A stretch of DNA of 64,000 nucleotides, from positions 23,169,288-23,233,287 of the forward strand of contig NC_091307.1 in assembly GCF_038502225.1 (NCBI RefSeq). The letters run 5' to 3'. Shown here piece by piece: positions 36,164 through 48,224 of the stretch. Made by a program: the position numbers and the translations under genes. Source of the stretch: Cherax quadricarinatus (taxonomy: Eukaryota > Arthropoda > Malacostraca > Decapoda > Parastacidae). The notes under the pieces were generated by a model, which saw nothing but the letters and a program-made list of their open reading frames with translations, was not told the origin of the DNA and searched no databases. Every line of letters starts with the position of its first letter. Position 1 is the stretch's first letter.

Positions 36164-39100
36164 GTTGTCACCTGACCAGTGGGTCGGTGCTATTTCTACC
36201 GGGGAGACCTCATCCACTTCACTGGATCAATCTGTTCCACCAGTTGAGGAGAAAGACTTAGCTCCCACTGACTTCCCAGATGAAGTCAAGCATTTGTTGA
36301 CTCTGTTGAACAAACGTCGTAAAGCCATTGCCTTACCAGGTGAGAAGATGGGTATAACGAACTTATTGTCCCATCGTATTCCACTTGAACCTGGTACTAG
36401 ACCTATCTATATACCTGCGTACAGAATGCCTCATTCACAAGTTGCTGTCGCAGAAGAATTGATCAATCAAATGCTTGATGATGGAGTTATTGCACCTAGC
36501 AATTCACCTTGGAATGCGCCCTTGATCCTAGTACCTAAGAAGGATGGTACTTGGCGCCCAGTGATTGACTTTAGGAAGTTAAATGCGAAAACTATTCCAG
36601 ATCACTTCCCACTTCCTGTACTTGGTGTTCTTTTACGTAACATCGGAGATAACAAAGTCTTTTCAACCCTGGATTTGTTACAAGGGTTTTGGCAAGTCCC
36701 TCTTCACGAGGACAGCCAAGAGCTAACTGCATTCTCCACTCCTACAGGTCATTATCACTTCCTCCATATGGCGTTTGGATTATGATCCTCCCCTATCACG
36801 TTCTCAAGGCTCATGACTAATATTTTTAGAGGTCTCATAGGTAATGCACTTATGGTGTACTTAGATGACGTAATCGTCATGTCTAAAGACGTGGATACAC
36901 ACTTGAAAAGACTTGAGGTAGTACTTGGTAAGCTTGAAGAAGCCAATTTAAAGATCAAACTGTCTAAATGTCAATTTTTCAGATCAGAAATTAAGTTTCT
37001 TGGTCACGTAGTCACTCCTAGAGGGGTTACGACTGACCAAAGTAAAGTAACTGCAGTACTAAATTTTCCAACTCCCAAAACTGCTGATGCCGTAAGATCC
37101 TTCGTGGGCTTAGCAGGTTTTTATAGATCTTTCATTGCCAATTTTTCTTCCATAGCTGCTCCTCTAACTGAGTTGCTTAAGAAAGATGCTCCTTTTGTTT
37201 GGACCTTCCGTCAAGAAAGAGCATTCCAAACTCTAAAAGAAAAGCTAACATCTGCTCCAATTTTGAAATTTCCAGATTTTTCTAAGCCCTTCTATCTGAC
37301 AACTGATGCTAGTTCAATTGGCATAGGTGCCGTACTAGCTCAGAAGACCGATGGCAAGTACAACGCAGTTGCATTTGCTAGCTGAGTCCTTACGAAGGCT
37401 GAACGTAATTATACAGTAACTGAACAAGAAGCTTTAGCAATAGTATGGTCTTTAAAGCACTTCCGAGACATTATTTATCAGTACTCTGTTCATGTCTTGA
37501 CAGACCACCCTCCACTGATACCTTTATTCCAGAACAAACAACCTACTGGAAGGTTAGCCAGATGGACCTTGACTATCCAAGAGTTCAATCCCACCTTTGA
37601 ACACTTACCTGGCAAGTCAAATGTAGTCGCAGATGCCTTATCGCGATATGTTAGTGTAGTAACTGCAGACCCTCCATTTAGTGCTGAAGATGTCAAGAAT
37701 GCTCAACGAACAGATCCCATGTGGTCTGGTGTGATTCGATTCCTGCTCCAGGAAGATCTTATTCTGACTGTGAAGCCACCAGCACCCATCAGTGACTTTG
37801 TCATGAACCAAGATTTACTGTATCGAACAGCCGAGTTGGGTACTCCTAGCAGAAGAGTTTACCAGTTAGTAATTCCACAGTCACTAGTGAATGTAGCCTT
37901 ACAGCTAGTTCACGATGTACCAGGTGTTGCGCACCCTGGTATGGATCGTTCAGTAAAACAAGCCAGATTGAAATACTTTTGGCCTCGTATGGCAACTGAT
38001 ATTTCTGAGTATGTTAAGAAATGTAGTGTCTGCATGCAACATAAAGGTAATGCTAATGGCCCTAATCCAATCCAAGTGTATCCAACCACTAGCAAACCGT
38101 GGGAAAGAGTTGCGCTAGATTTGTTAACTAATTTCCAATGTTCCCTCCAGGGCAACAAACATCTATGTGTTATGGTAGACCATTTCACCAGATATTGTGA
38201 GTTAGTTCCTATTGCAGATAAGACTGCCAAGACAGTAGCTAAAGCATTTAAAGAACGCATTATCTGCAGGCATACCACCCCTAAGTCCCTAGTAACAGAT
38301 AATGGAGGTGAATTCTGTAATGAGATTCTTGAAAATTTGTGCACCTTGTACAAGATCTCTAAATCCACTATTGTTCCTCATCATCCTGCCAGCAATGGGT
38401 TAGCGGAACGTACCAATAAGAAAGTACTTGATGTCTTGAGAGCCACTATCAATCCCAACAGTGAAACTTGGGATGAAGTTATACCTGATGTGCAGTGTGC
38501 TATAAATTCTGCTTACAATGTTTCCATAGGTGACACTCCACATTATGCATTGTACGGTGTAGATAAACGTTTGCCTTATGAGCTGCTATATTCTAATCCG
38601 AAACCAAATTACAACCCTGATGATTTCATAGCAAATCGTACCAGCTTAGCTCAAAGTGTTTTTAGAAGAATCCGTGAAACACTTCATAAATCAACAGCAG
38701 AATTTACAAGAGTCGCAAACACTCGAGCAAAGCCATCCAAAATCAAAGTAGGTTCGAGAGTTATGCTGACTAACTTTAACAAAACGTCTGCAATGCCTAA
38801 GCTTGATCAAAAGTTTGTTGGTCCTTATCGAGTAGCTGAACATATCACTGGTAATAAGTATAAGGTTAGAGAAATTAGTACTGGTCAGTATAAAGAATCG
38901 CATTTAGATCATATGAAGTTAGTATGTGATGATAATGATGTTCCAACCCAGACTAATGTGACAGACTCTGACAATCCTCCTGATCCTGTACTCTCTACCT
39001 CTGATACTCAGTCAGACGATCAACCTGAATGTCATTATTCCCTACGTACACGACAGGTATTGAGAAATCCTCAAGTATCATTTGTAACTACCAATTCAGA

Positions 39101-39230
39101 TTTGCCTCAAATACAGCATGAGTTAGCCAGTGAAACAGAGTTTGATCCTCCCAGAGATGACACCCATTCTGCATATATCAATCTCACCCTAGCAGAGTTG
39201 GGGTTAAATGTAAATAACCTGTATAGATGA
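36164..39230 (+). pseudogene. pol: Gypsy Pol: RT, RNase H, integrase (two in-frame TGA)
   Basis: One frame, open from about 36093 to TGA/TAG-free 39230 except for TGA at 36783-36785 (inside RT, after HMAFGL) and TGA at 37383-37385 (inside RNase H). RT: LILVPKKDGTWRPVIDFRKL, FSTLDLLQGFWQVPL and the catalytic YLDD (about 36858). RNase H: LTTDASSIGIGAVLAQ and VTEQEALAIVWSLK. Integrase: a His/Cys zinc finger (HDVPGVAHPGM ... CSVCMQH, about 37910-38040) and the DDE set, with Asp in VALDLLTNF (38110), Asp in LVTDNGGEF (38300) and Glu in SNGLAERTNKKV (38400). A GPY-type motif KFVGPYRVAEH follows. No chromodomain is recognised. The reading frame is broken, so full-length Pol is not expected from this copy. 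Confidence 0.88.
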
Positions 39231-39666
39231 ATAATTACAGTATCAACTTATCAGTATTCAAGAATTTTTTTTTGTGTTCACGTTCTCTCTGAATTCTGAG
39301 AGTTAACAGTCTAGATTTGAGTGCACTGAATCTGCCTTTCTGTTAAACACTTCTTTCTTTGTATATATTCCTTCCTCAGAATCCGTAGATCACATGAATA
39401 CAGATCGATCGATCAAATTCTTTTTATAACTTCTATTGTGTAATCTCAACGTTGAGTTTCATTCGATGAGTTGTGCTATATTAAAACCTGTATTGCATTA
39501 CAGTTTCAGTTACGTAAGCTTCCATTCCAATATTCTACTTATGTATGTTATAATGTTCAATTGTTGTGTACTTTGACATTGTATAGAATCAGCCCAAGCC
39601 GTACACCTGCCGTCTCTAAGTTGTATTAGTTGTATGTCGGGATGACATACATTAGCGTCGCCGAGC
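39231..39666 (+). other. Gypsy 3' untranslated region
   Basis: No coding frame. No clear polypurine tract precedes the 3' LTR as drawn. The segment tatgtcgggatgacata at 39633-39649 is an inverted repeat and could mark the start of a longer LTR. Confidence 0.5.
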
Positions 39667-39958
39667 TCTCAGTAGTAGTACCAGTTCCTAGTAAACAGTT
39701 ACCAGTAACCAGTGTACCAGTAGATGACTCACTACCAACCGTCTCTGCGTGAATCACTGAGTGTATTCATATTGCTGCTGACCATAGCAGGATTTCAAAC
39801 ACCCCCTCACCCAAAGGCACTCATGGGTCAGTCAGGCTAGGGAGCAAAGAGAGGCAGGACGGCTGTTGGCGCTTTCCCATACTTTCCGTTATATTATACG
39901 TACTACCAGCCTACGTGAGTATTCTTACCCTATCCACGTATCGAAAACCCACATGACA
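39667..39958 (+). repeat. Gypsy 3' LTR
   Basis: 292 bp, same length as the 5' copy with six substitutions and no indels. It ends cccacatgaca, and the 29-bp satellite resumes with catgctgagg. Confidence 0.88.
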
Positions 39959-42900
39959 CATGCTGAGGATGGTAGCTGCTTCATACCCATGCTGAGGACG
40001 GTAGCTGCTTCATATCCATGCTGAGGATGGTAGCTGCTTCACACCCATGCTGAGAATGGTAGCTGCTTCATATCCATGCTGAGGATGGTACCTGCTTCAT
40101 ACCCATGCTGTGGACGGTAGCTGCTTCATACCCATGCTGTGGACGGTAGCTGCTTCATATCCATGCTGTGGACGGTAGCTGCTTCATATCCATGCTGAGG
40201 ATGGTAGCTGCTTCATATCCATGCTGAGGATGGTAGCTGCTTCATACCCATGCTGAGGATGGTAGCTGCTTCATATCCATGCTGAGGATGGTAGCTGCTT
40301 CATATCCATGCTGAGGATGGTAGCTGCTTCATATCCATGCTGAGGATGGTAGCTGCTTCATACCCATGCTGAGGATGGTAGCTGCTTCATATCCATGCTG
40401 AGGACGGTAGCTGCTTCATATCCATGCTGAGGATGGTAGCTGCTTCATACCCATGCTGAGGATGGTAGCTGCTTCATATCCATGCTGAGGATGGTAGCTG
40501 CTTCATATCCATGCTGAGGATGGTAGCTGCTTCATATCCATGCTGAGGATGGTAGCTGCTTCATACCCATGCTGAGGATGGTAGCTGCTTCATATCCATG
40601 CTGAGGACGGTAGCTGCTTCATATCCATGCTGAGGATGGTAGCTGCTTCATACCCATGCTGAGGATGGTAGCTGCTTCATATCCATGCTGAGGATCGTAG
40701 CTGCTTCATATCCATGCTGAGGATGGTAGCTGCTTCATATCCATGCTGAGGATGGTAGCTGCTTCATATCCATGCTGTGGACGGTAGCTGCTTCATACCC
40801 ATGCTGAGGATGGTAGCTGCTTCATATCCATGCTGAGGATGGTAGCTACTTCATATCCATGCTGAGGATGGTAGCTGCTTCATACCCATGCTGAGGATGG
40901 TAGCTGCTTCATATCCATGCTGAGGATGGTAGCTGCTTCATATCCATGCTGAGGATGGTAGCTGCTTCATATCCATGCTGAGGATGGTAGCTGCTTCATA
41001 TCCATGCTGAGGATGGTAGCTACTTCATATCCATGCTGAGGATGGTAGCTGCTTCATATCCATGCTGAGGATGGTAGCTGCTTCATATCCATGCTGAGGA
41101 TGGTAGCTACTTCATATCCATGCTGAGGATGGTAGCTGCTTCATATCCATGCTGAGGATGGTAGCTGCTTCATACCCATGCTGAGGATGGTAGCTGCTTC
41201 ATACCCATGCTGAGGATGGTAGCTGCTTCATACCCATGCTGAGGATGGTAGCTGCTTCATACCCATGCTGAGGATGGTAGCTGCTTCATACCCATGCTGA
41301 GGATGGTAGCTGCTTCATATCCATGCTGTGGACGGTAGCTGCTTCATACCCATGCTGAGGATGGTAGCTACTTCATACCCATGCTGAGGATGGTAGCTAC
41401 TTCATACCCATGCTGTGGACGGTAGCTGCTTCATACCCATGCTGTGGACGGTAGCTGCTTCATACCCATGCTGAGGATGGTAGCTGCTTCATACCCATGC
41501 TGTGGACGGTAGCTGCTTCATACCCATGCTGAGGATGGTAGCTGCTTCATACCCATGCTGTGGACGGTAGCTGCTTCATACCCATGCTGAGGATGGTAGC
41601 TGCTTCATATCCATGCTGAGGACGGTAGCTGCTTCATACCCATGCTGAGGATGGTAGCTGCTTCATATCCATGCTGAGGACGGTAGCTGCTTCATACCCA
41701 TGCTGAGGATGGTAGCTGCTTCATATCCATGCTGAGGATGGTAGCTGCTTCATATCCATGCTGAGGATGGTAGCTGCTTCATATCCATGCTGAGGATGGT
41801 AGCTGCTTCATATCCATGCTGAGGATGGTAGCTGCTTCATATCCATGCTGAGGATGGTAGCTGCTTCATATCCATGCTGAGGATGGTAGCTGCTTCATGT
41901 CCATGCTGAGGATGGTAGCTGCTTCATATCCATGCTGAGGATGGTAGCTGCTTCATATCCATGCTGTGGACGGTAGCTGCTTCATACCCATGCTGAGGAT
42001 GGTAGCTGCTTCATATCCATGCTGTGGACGGTAGCTGCTTCATACCCATGCTGAGGATGGTAGCTGCTTCATACCCATGCTGAGGATGGTAGCTGCTTCA
42101 TACCCATGCTGTGGATGGTAGCTGCTTCATACCCATGCTTAGGATGGTAGCTGCTTCATACCCATGCTGTGGATGGTAGCTGCTTCATACCCATGCTGAG
42201 GATGGTAGCTGCTTCATACCCATTCTGTGGATGGTAGCTGCTTCATACCCATGCTTAGGATGGTAGCTGCTTCATACCCATGCTGAGGATGGTAGCTGCT
42301 TCATACCCATGCTGAGGATGGTAGCTGCTTCATACCCATGCTGAGGATGGTAGCTGCTTCATACCCATGCTTAGGATGGTAGCTGCTTCATATCCATGCT
42401 GAGAATGGTAGCTGCTTCATACCCATGCTGAGGATGGTAGCTGCTTCATACCCATGCTGAGGATGGTAGCTGCTTCATACCCATGCTGAGGATGGTAGCT
42501 GCTTCATACCCATGCTGAGGATGGTAGCTGCTTCATACCCATGCTGAGGATGGTAGCTGCTTCATACCCATGCTGAGGATGGTAGCTGCTTCATACCCAT
42601 GCTGTGGGTGGTAGCTGCTTCATACCCATGCTGAGGATGGTAGCTGCTTCATACCCATTCTGTGGATGGTAGCTGCTTCATACCCATGCTAAGGATGGTA
42701 GCTGCTTCATACCCATGCTGAGGATGGTAGCTGCTTCATACCCATGCTGTGGACGGTAGCTGCTTCATACCCATGCTGAGGATGGTAGCTGCTTCATACC
42801 CATGCTAAGGATGGTAGCTGCTTCATACCCATGCTGAGGATGGTAGCTGCTTCATACCCATTCTGTGGATGGTAGCTGCTTCATACCCATGCTGAGGATG

Positions 42901-43605
42901 GTAGCTGCTTCATACCCATGCTGAGGATGGTAGCTGCTTCATACCCATGCTGAGGATGGTAGCTGCTTCATACCCATGCTAAGGATGGTAGCTGCTTCAT
43001 ACCCATGCTGAGGATGGTAGCTGCTTCATACCCATTCTGTGGATGGTAGCTGCTTCATACCCATGCTGAGGATGGTAGCTGCTTCATACCCATGCTGAGG
43101 ATGGTAGCTGCTTCATACCCATTCTGTGGACGGTAGCTACTTCATACCCATGCTGAGGATGGTAGCTGCTTCATACCCATGCTGAGGATGGTAGCTGCTT
43201 CATACCCATGCTGAGGATGGTAGCTGCTTCATACCCATGCTGAGGATGGTAGCTGCTTCATACCCATGCTGAGGATGGTAGCTGCTTCATATCCATGCTG
43301 AGGATGGTAGCTGCTTCATACCCGTGCTGAGGATGGTAGCTGCTTCATACCCATTCTGTGGACGGTAGCTACTTCATACCCATGCTGAGGATGGTAGCTG
43401 CTTCATACCCATGCTGAGGATGGTAGCTGCTTCATACCCATGCTGAGGATGGTAGCTGCTTCATACCCATGCTGAGGATGGTAGCTGCTTCATACCCATG
43501 CTGAGGATGGTAGCTGCTTCATATCCATGCTGAGGATGGTAGCTGCTTCATACCCATGCTGAGGATGGTAGCTGCTTCATACCCATGCTGAGGATGGTAG
43601 CTGCT
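39959..43605 (+). repeat. 29-bp satellite, right block
   Basis: About 126 copies continuing the array at 26975-30877. The first half is enriched for a catatccatg variant, and the second half returns to catacccatg with ttctgtggatgg variants. The gctacttc and ctgtggacgg variants so common on the left are rare here. Confidence 0.95.
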
Positions 43606-43687
43606 ATTACTCTTAAGTTATTCCTCTCACATTAACGTGGGTCAGTCGCGAGGTGTTCTTCACAAGTTCTTCAGATCTTTAATATCT

Positions 43688-44049
43688 TGTCAGTAACAAG
43701 TAATATCTAGTAGATAATTAGTAATATCTAGTCAATAATAAGTAAGATTAGTCAATAATAAGTAAGATCTAGTCAATAATAAGTAAGATCTAGTCAATAA
43801 TAAGTAAGATCTAGTCAATAATAAGTAAGATCTAGTCAATAATAAGTAAGATCTAGTCAATAATAAGTAAGATCTAGTCAATAATAAGTAAGATCTAGTC
43901 AATAATAAGTAAGATCTAGTCAATAATAAGTAAGATCTAATCAATTATAAGTAACATCTAGTCAATAATAAGTAAGATCTAGTCAATAATAAGTAACATC
44001 TAGTCAACAATAAGATCTAGTCAACAATAAGTAAGATCTAGTTAACAGC
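43688..44049 (+). repeat. 21-bp minisatellite
   Basis: About 16 copies of agatctagtcaataataagt plus a, most with a BglII site. The minus-strand frame with a 7-residue period is a by-product of the 21-bp length. Confidence 0.93.
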
Positions 44050-44432
44050 AATACAAACGTTAACTCGAGCCTTGAAGAAATGGCATAAATTCGCTGTTAA
44101 AAATACGGGACTCTATGGGTGGGGGATAATACATTTTCGAGCAAATCTGAATGATCTTGGCTACCTGGGGTATACCTGGGTTAGTAAACAAACTTGCTGG
44201 ACGTGATCCTACCTGCCTAGGATCACTTATTTCTAAGTCATATATGAAAATTAAATATGTATACTCTCAGATCGATAGAGCAACTTCAAACCCCTAGATA
44301 AAATATTAATGTCTAACCAATTTTTAATCATGACCTATTTTTCGGACATATAGGTCTAATAACCCATTAATACACAGATAATACTTAATTTGTTTTACGC
44401 AACTCGTCAAGGCAGCCCATTTACACAAAACG
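44050..44432. other. No gene recognised
   Basis: Unique-looking, moderately AT-rich. Nothing further is visible. Confidence 0.5.
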
Positions 44433-44745
44433 TATACCTGGAGAGGGTTCCGGGGGTCAACGCCCCCGCGGCCCGGTCTGTGGCCGGGCCGCGGTCACAG
44501 GCTGTTATTGTTGGCCGCACTCAACCCGACGTACGAACCACAGCCCGGCTGGTCAGGTATACTGACTTTAGGTGCTTGTCCAGTGCCAGCTTGAAGACAG
44601 CCAGGGGTCTATTGGTAATCCCCCTTTTGTATGCTGGGAGGCAGTTAAACAGTCTTGGGTCCCTGACACTTATTGTGTTGTCTCTTTTCGTGCTAGTGAC
44701 ACCCCTGCTTTTCATTGGGGGGGGATGTTGCATCGTCTGCCGAGT
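44433..44745 (-). pseudogene. LINE C-terminal and 3' end fragment
   Basis: The minus strand encodes TISVRDPRLFNCLPAYKRGI and RPLAVFKLALDKHLKSV, the RGPRLFNxLP...FKxxLDxxLK ending of CR1/L2/Jockey-group ORF2. GC-rich 3' sequence (ggccgcggtcacaggctgtt-type) follows. It is closely related to 48434-48757 (+). Confidence 0.65.
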
Positions 44746-44757
44746 CTTTTGCTTTCA

Positions 44758-45889
44758 TAGGGAGTGATTTTTGTGTCAAGTCATTTACACAACGCGTCAA
44801 GAACAAGTCAGTTACACAACGTGTCAAATCAAAGCAATTAAAACCATTTTACTGTACATTTTGAAAGCTCGATATTCTCCTTACCATGTTATCATATTAA
44901 TATGTATATAGTCTCTCAAGGAGATAGTTTAGTTACTGGAGTCACTCATTTTATTACTCATAAATTGTTGTATTGTTTTAATACTTTATGTAACTGGTAA
45001 TAATCCCTGAGTGTACCAATAACTTAGCACTGAATTATGTATCAGAAGTAAATTGACCTTCCTACATATTAAAATTTTGATCTGGCGCAATGTCAGTTCA
45101 GAACTTAATATTTTAATAATTCAGGATATTTTAAGAGACAAGCAGTGTGGTTTGTTATCAACAAGTTGATGAATAAAGCGCATTTGTAACACTTTAGTAG
45201 TTTTTTTGCCTGATCTTTTTACCTACACAACAGGCGTCTTCAGGGGAAATGCTTTTGCAGTAACCATACCCATGTGTTGCAGGTTTTTGTAATTCTGATA
45301 TTGTATACCATCAATTATAGAATCAGTAATAAGGACTGGTAAATGTTGATGCACGGAGGAGACGGCTGTCGATCCCGTCTCTTTGCTCTAGTCACTGTTA
45401 AAACACTCGATCACTCTCACAGTGCAAGACTTATTGCTTCACCCGAGGGCATAACACTGAACACTCGCACCACCAGACCATGGAACAATGTTTGGCTACA
45501 CGCTGGCTGAGTGGGAATACTATGCAACCAATGTTCCTCAGCGTAAATGATTTACCCAGTCATTCTATACATATTGAAATATTGTTAATATTCACAAATA
45601 TCATTCGAAGGAATAGTTTGGTAACAAGCTGGGTGAGTGGAAATACCATTCAACCAACGTCCCTCAGTCGTTCTATATATCAGAGATCGTCTTCTAGCAA
45701 TATTTGTACACCGCTCACAATGCACGTTAACCTACTCACACTGTATACCCTCACCAGGAATAACATACTTTTAAAATGGAAAGCTGGCAAATGGCAGATG
45801 TCATCATAGTATTCAAACAAGGGAAAAGATGGGTAGCATTAAACTGTAACCTGGTTGCTGTTGCGTGCTTACTGCTGAAGGTTAGTTTA
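44758..45889. other. No gene; old internal duplications
   Basis: Contains tandem-like acacaacgcgtcaagaacaa and acacaacgtgtcaaatcaaa units near 44790. A diverged ~127-bp duplication is seen at 45492-45545 and 45619-45670 (ctgagtgggaatac / gtgagtggaaatac). The segment 45045-45120 resembles 47690-47780 (gatctggcgcaatgtcagtt / gaactggcggaatgtcagtt). Confidence 0.45.
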
Positions 45890-46020
45890 ATAGGTTTATA
45901 AATACACCCCATACCCATCCTGTGGGTGGTAGTCAAAATATTAGAGGTACATAATGGGTCCAGGGACTGGGCCCCAAAGTTTTCATAGCTGAACAAGGTA
46001 CAAAGGTAATGAATCATGTA
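45890..46020 (-). repeat. ACTAACTAACT-family retroposon fragment
   Basis: Contains accccatacccatcctgtgg and ggtccagggactgggcccca, the reverse complement of the conserved block at 5384-5582. Confidence 0.55.
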
Positions 46021-46411
46021 ACTAAATGTTGAAGGTAATGGGGAAAATAAGAGTGGTGTGACTTAAACAGCACAGGAAAGAGAGATGAGTGGGCTGCATG
46101 TATATGGTCTATTAATAAACCGTCTTTGACATTACGTCACACGAGAGTAATTCACAAACTGGAAGAACAGGCAGAGATAACGGGAAAGGCACTTGGCTGG
46201 ATTCAGTAATACGTATAGAAAAGAAAACAGTGTCATGGCCCAGGTGGCATGAGGATCGACCAGTTTGACTAATGGTGTTTCACATGGAGGATCGATCCTA
46301 TATAACTCTTTGTGTTTAATTATCCACACGATATTAACGCAAAACAAATATAATACTCCTTACCTGAACAAGCATATCCAGAATCTATAAAAAAAAAAAG
46401 TTCCAAAGATA
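46021..46411. other. No gene recognised
   Basis: Unique-looking, ending with a short A-run (46389-46400) just before the SINE. Confidence 0.45.
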
Positions 46412-46703
46412 GGTGGCCCGGTGGCCTGGTGGCTACAGCTCCCGCTTCACACGGAGGGTCCGGGTTCGATTCCCGGCGGGTGGAAACATTTCGACACGTT
46501 TCCTTACACCTGTTGTCCTGTTCACCTAGCAGCAAATAGGTACCTGGGTGTTAGTCGACTGGTGTGGGTCGCATCCTGGGGGACAAGATTAAGGACCCCA
46601 ATGGAAATAAGTTAGACAGTCCTTGATGACGCACTGACTTTCTTGGGTTATCCTGGGTGGCTAACCCTCCGGGGTTAAAAATCCGAACGAAATCTTATCT
46701 TAT
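46412..46703 (+). mobile_element. Full-length tRNA-derived SINE
   Basis: The tRNA-like head begins ggtggcccggtggcctggtg (A-box-like) and includes gggttcgattcccggcgggt (B box GGTTCGATTCC). The body has cctgttcacctagcagcaaa and aggtacctgggtgttagtcg. The 3' region aatggaaataagtt ... ggttatcctgggtggctaac is shared with the CTTA-tail family, and the end is (ATCTT)n. It has the three-part structure of a SINE that borrows a LINE 3' end. RNA polymerase III transcription is inferred from the boxes. Confidence 0.75.
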
Positions 46704-46705
46704 CT

Positions 46706-47095
46706 TGCCACAAGACTAGTCCCTGAGCTAAGAGGAATGTTCTGCGAACCAAGACAAAAGGCTTTCTTACCTTACAACTCTACATGAGAGAAAATAATTA
46801 GAAAAGACATGATCATAACGTACAAGATACCGGCAATACTCTTAAAACACACACAGTTTGAAAATAACCGTGGACAAGGTTATAAATGAAGCTGAATATG
46901 TATTTTTTTTTTTCAGTAAGACTAGGTTAGGAAATGGAACGATCCAGATGAGGACGCGCTGGAAACAGATTCCATAAAAAATTGCTGGCCTATGAAACCG
47001 AAGATTGTATGGCCGTCTGTAATTAAGACGTGGGGGCGGGCCAGGAACTGAGACTCAACCTTCGCAGCCACGAATAGGTGAATACACACACACAC
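46706..47095 (+). pseudogene. Degenerate 3' fragment of the L2/CR1-type LINE
   Basis: cacaagactagtccctgagc and taagaggaatgtt match the long LINE at 51870-51900. Further on, cataacgtacaagataccgg and gggcgggccaggaactgaga match its 3' end (52230-52265). The terminal repeat is reduced to gaataggtgaatacacac. Frames are broken throughout. Confidence 0.55.
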
Positions 47096-47382
47096 ATACG
47101 GGGAGATGTAAAAAGAAGTTAAAAACAGCATTTACATTAGTTTTGTAAGGTTATGAAGAGGATTTCGTCGACGCCTCCCCTTCCCTCTCTTCATCCCGAA
47201 TCGAAGGAAGGGGGATACGGGAGTGAGGAAAGGGAATGTGGGAGGGAAGGGAAGGAAGGGCGGAGAAGGCAGTGTTCCACCTCAGCTACACTGTTAATTT
47301 GTAGTGTTGCATGAAGCTACGCAAGTTTTTGAGCGCTAAAAATATTGATGATTAATGCTACTTCTAATAATAATAGTAATAA

Positions 47383-47580
47383 ATTTAATAATCTACAATA
47401 ACGTCAAAATATAATGATGGAAGCGCTAAGCCCGTAGGTGGTCATGAAGTGCCTGGGGAGATGGGAGGCGATCAGGTTTAAGTCATAGGAAATGGGATAA
47501 GGTAGCTCAATCTCTTTGGATCAAGAGCCCTTCACAAGTAATCAAGGCAACACTCCTCCCGCCCCTTTCCCTTTTGGAAC
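47383..47580 (-). repeat. Dispersed (TAA)-tailed retroposon copy
   Basis: On the minus strand, ggatcaagagcccttcac-type sequence (reverse: GTGAAGGGCTCTTGATCC) leads through GGGCTTAGCGCTTCC toward a TAA-rich end near 47383. Confidence 0.5.
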
Positions 47581-47802
47581 CATCGCCACGGCGAGGCGTA
47601 ACCTGATGTCAACTGATCTGACTACCACCAGTAACCTGGCTGTCAAACGTTTTTACAGAGAGTACCACTAACACAGGCTCGCATTTTGCCTTGAAATTAA
47701 ACTGACCTTCGAACCCATTAAAATTCTGAACTGGCGGAATGTCAGTTGAAAAGAATGAATTTGTAAATAATTTGTAAGTTAGGTACGTAGTGTGGCTAAT
47801 GT

Positions 47803-48000
47803 AAGTTTATTCAGGTACAGGTACACATAAATACAGTTACATAAATTATCATACAAAGCAGCATATACATATATTACCTAGGATAACCCAAAAAAAAGAT
47901 AGGCTGGGTCATTAGGTCTTATGCCTAGGAAGCGACTCACAACTGCCGAGTCAAGATATATAACAGGTGTATGAGACTAACACCCAGGTATCCTTGTATA
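47803..48000 (-). repeat. SINE body and tail
   Basis: taagtttattcaggtacagg, the ttacctaggataaccc block and, further on, actaacacccaggtatcctt (reverse of the AGGTACCTGGGTGTTAGT body) show the same family as 46412-46703. Confidence 0.55.
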
Positions 48001-48006
48001 TCAAAT

Positions 48007-48113
48007 CACAGAACGGGTGGGACTCAAACCCATGGCAGGGAAAGTCTTAAAACTCACAGTCCAGTGTGAGTTTAAGACTCGCCTGCCATGGTTTAAGCCA
48101 CACCCGTTCTGTG
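48007..48113. repeat. SINE-derived imperfect palindrome
   Basis: The left arm starts cacagaacgggtgggactca and the right arm ends cacacccgttctgtg. The arms of about 50 bp are reverse complements with several mismatches and indels. A tail of ttgcaatcgtgttattacga (48120-48140) is the same tRNA-SINE end seen at 26470. Confidence 0.6.
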
Positions 48114-48224
48114 GTTTTATTTGCAATCGTGTTATTACGATTTCGTGAGTCATTATGTGCATGTATATCAGTGCTAGCATACACCCATAAATAAGACACA
48201 CTATGCAGTTTACAGCATTTTTGA

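Larger units (their letters stand above)
30878..39958 (+). mobile_element. Ty3/Gypsy LTR retrotransposon nested in the 29-bp satellite
   Basis: A 9.08-kb element with two 292-bp direct terminal repeats (30878-31169 and 39667-39958), a long leader, gag, protease, RT/RNase H, integrase and no envelope frame. It is flanked by catg on both sides (30874-30877 and 39959-39962), consistent with a 4-bp target duplication in the satellite. The two LTRs differ at 6 of 292 positions (about 2%), which implies a fairly recent insertion. Pol carries two in-frame TGA codons, so this copy is not autonomous as it stands. Confidence 0.9.

Noticed and set aside
43732..43944. SYLLLTR repeat protein
   Set aside because: Seven-residue period of a 21-bp minisatellite; no unique coding sequence on either side.
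46412..46490. Functional tRNA gene
   Set aside because: A- and B-box-like sequences are present, but the acceptor stem does not close and the sequence continues into a SINE body and LINE-like tail.
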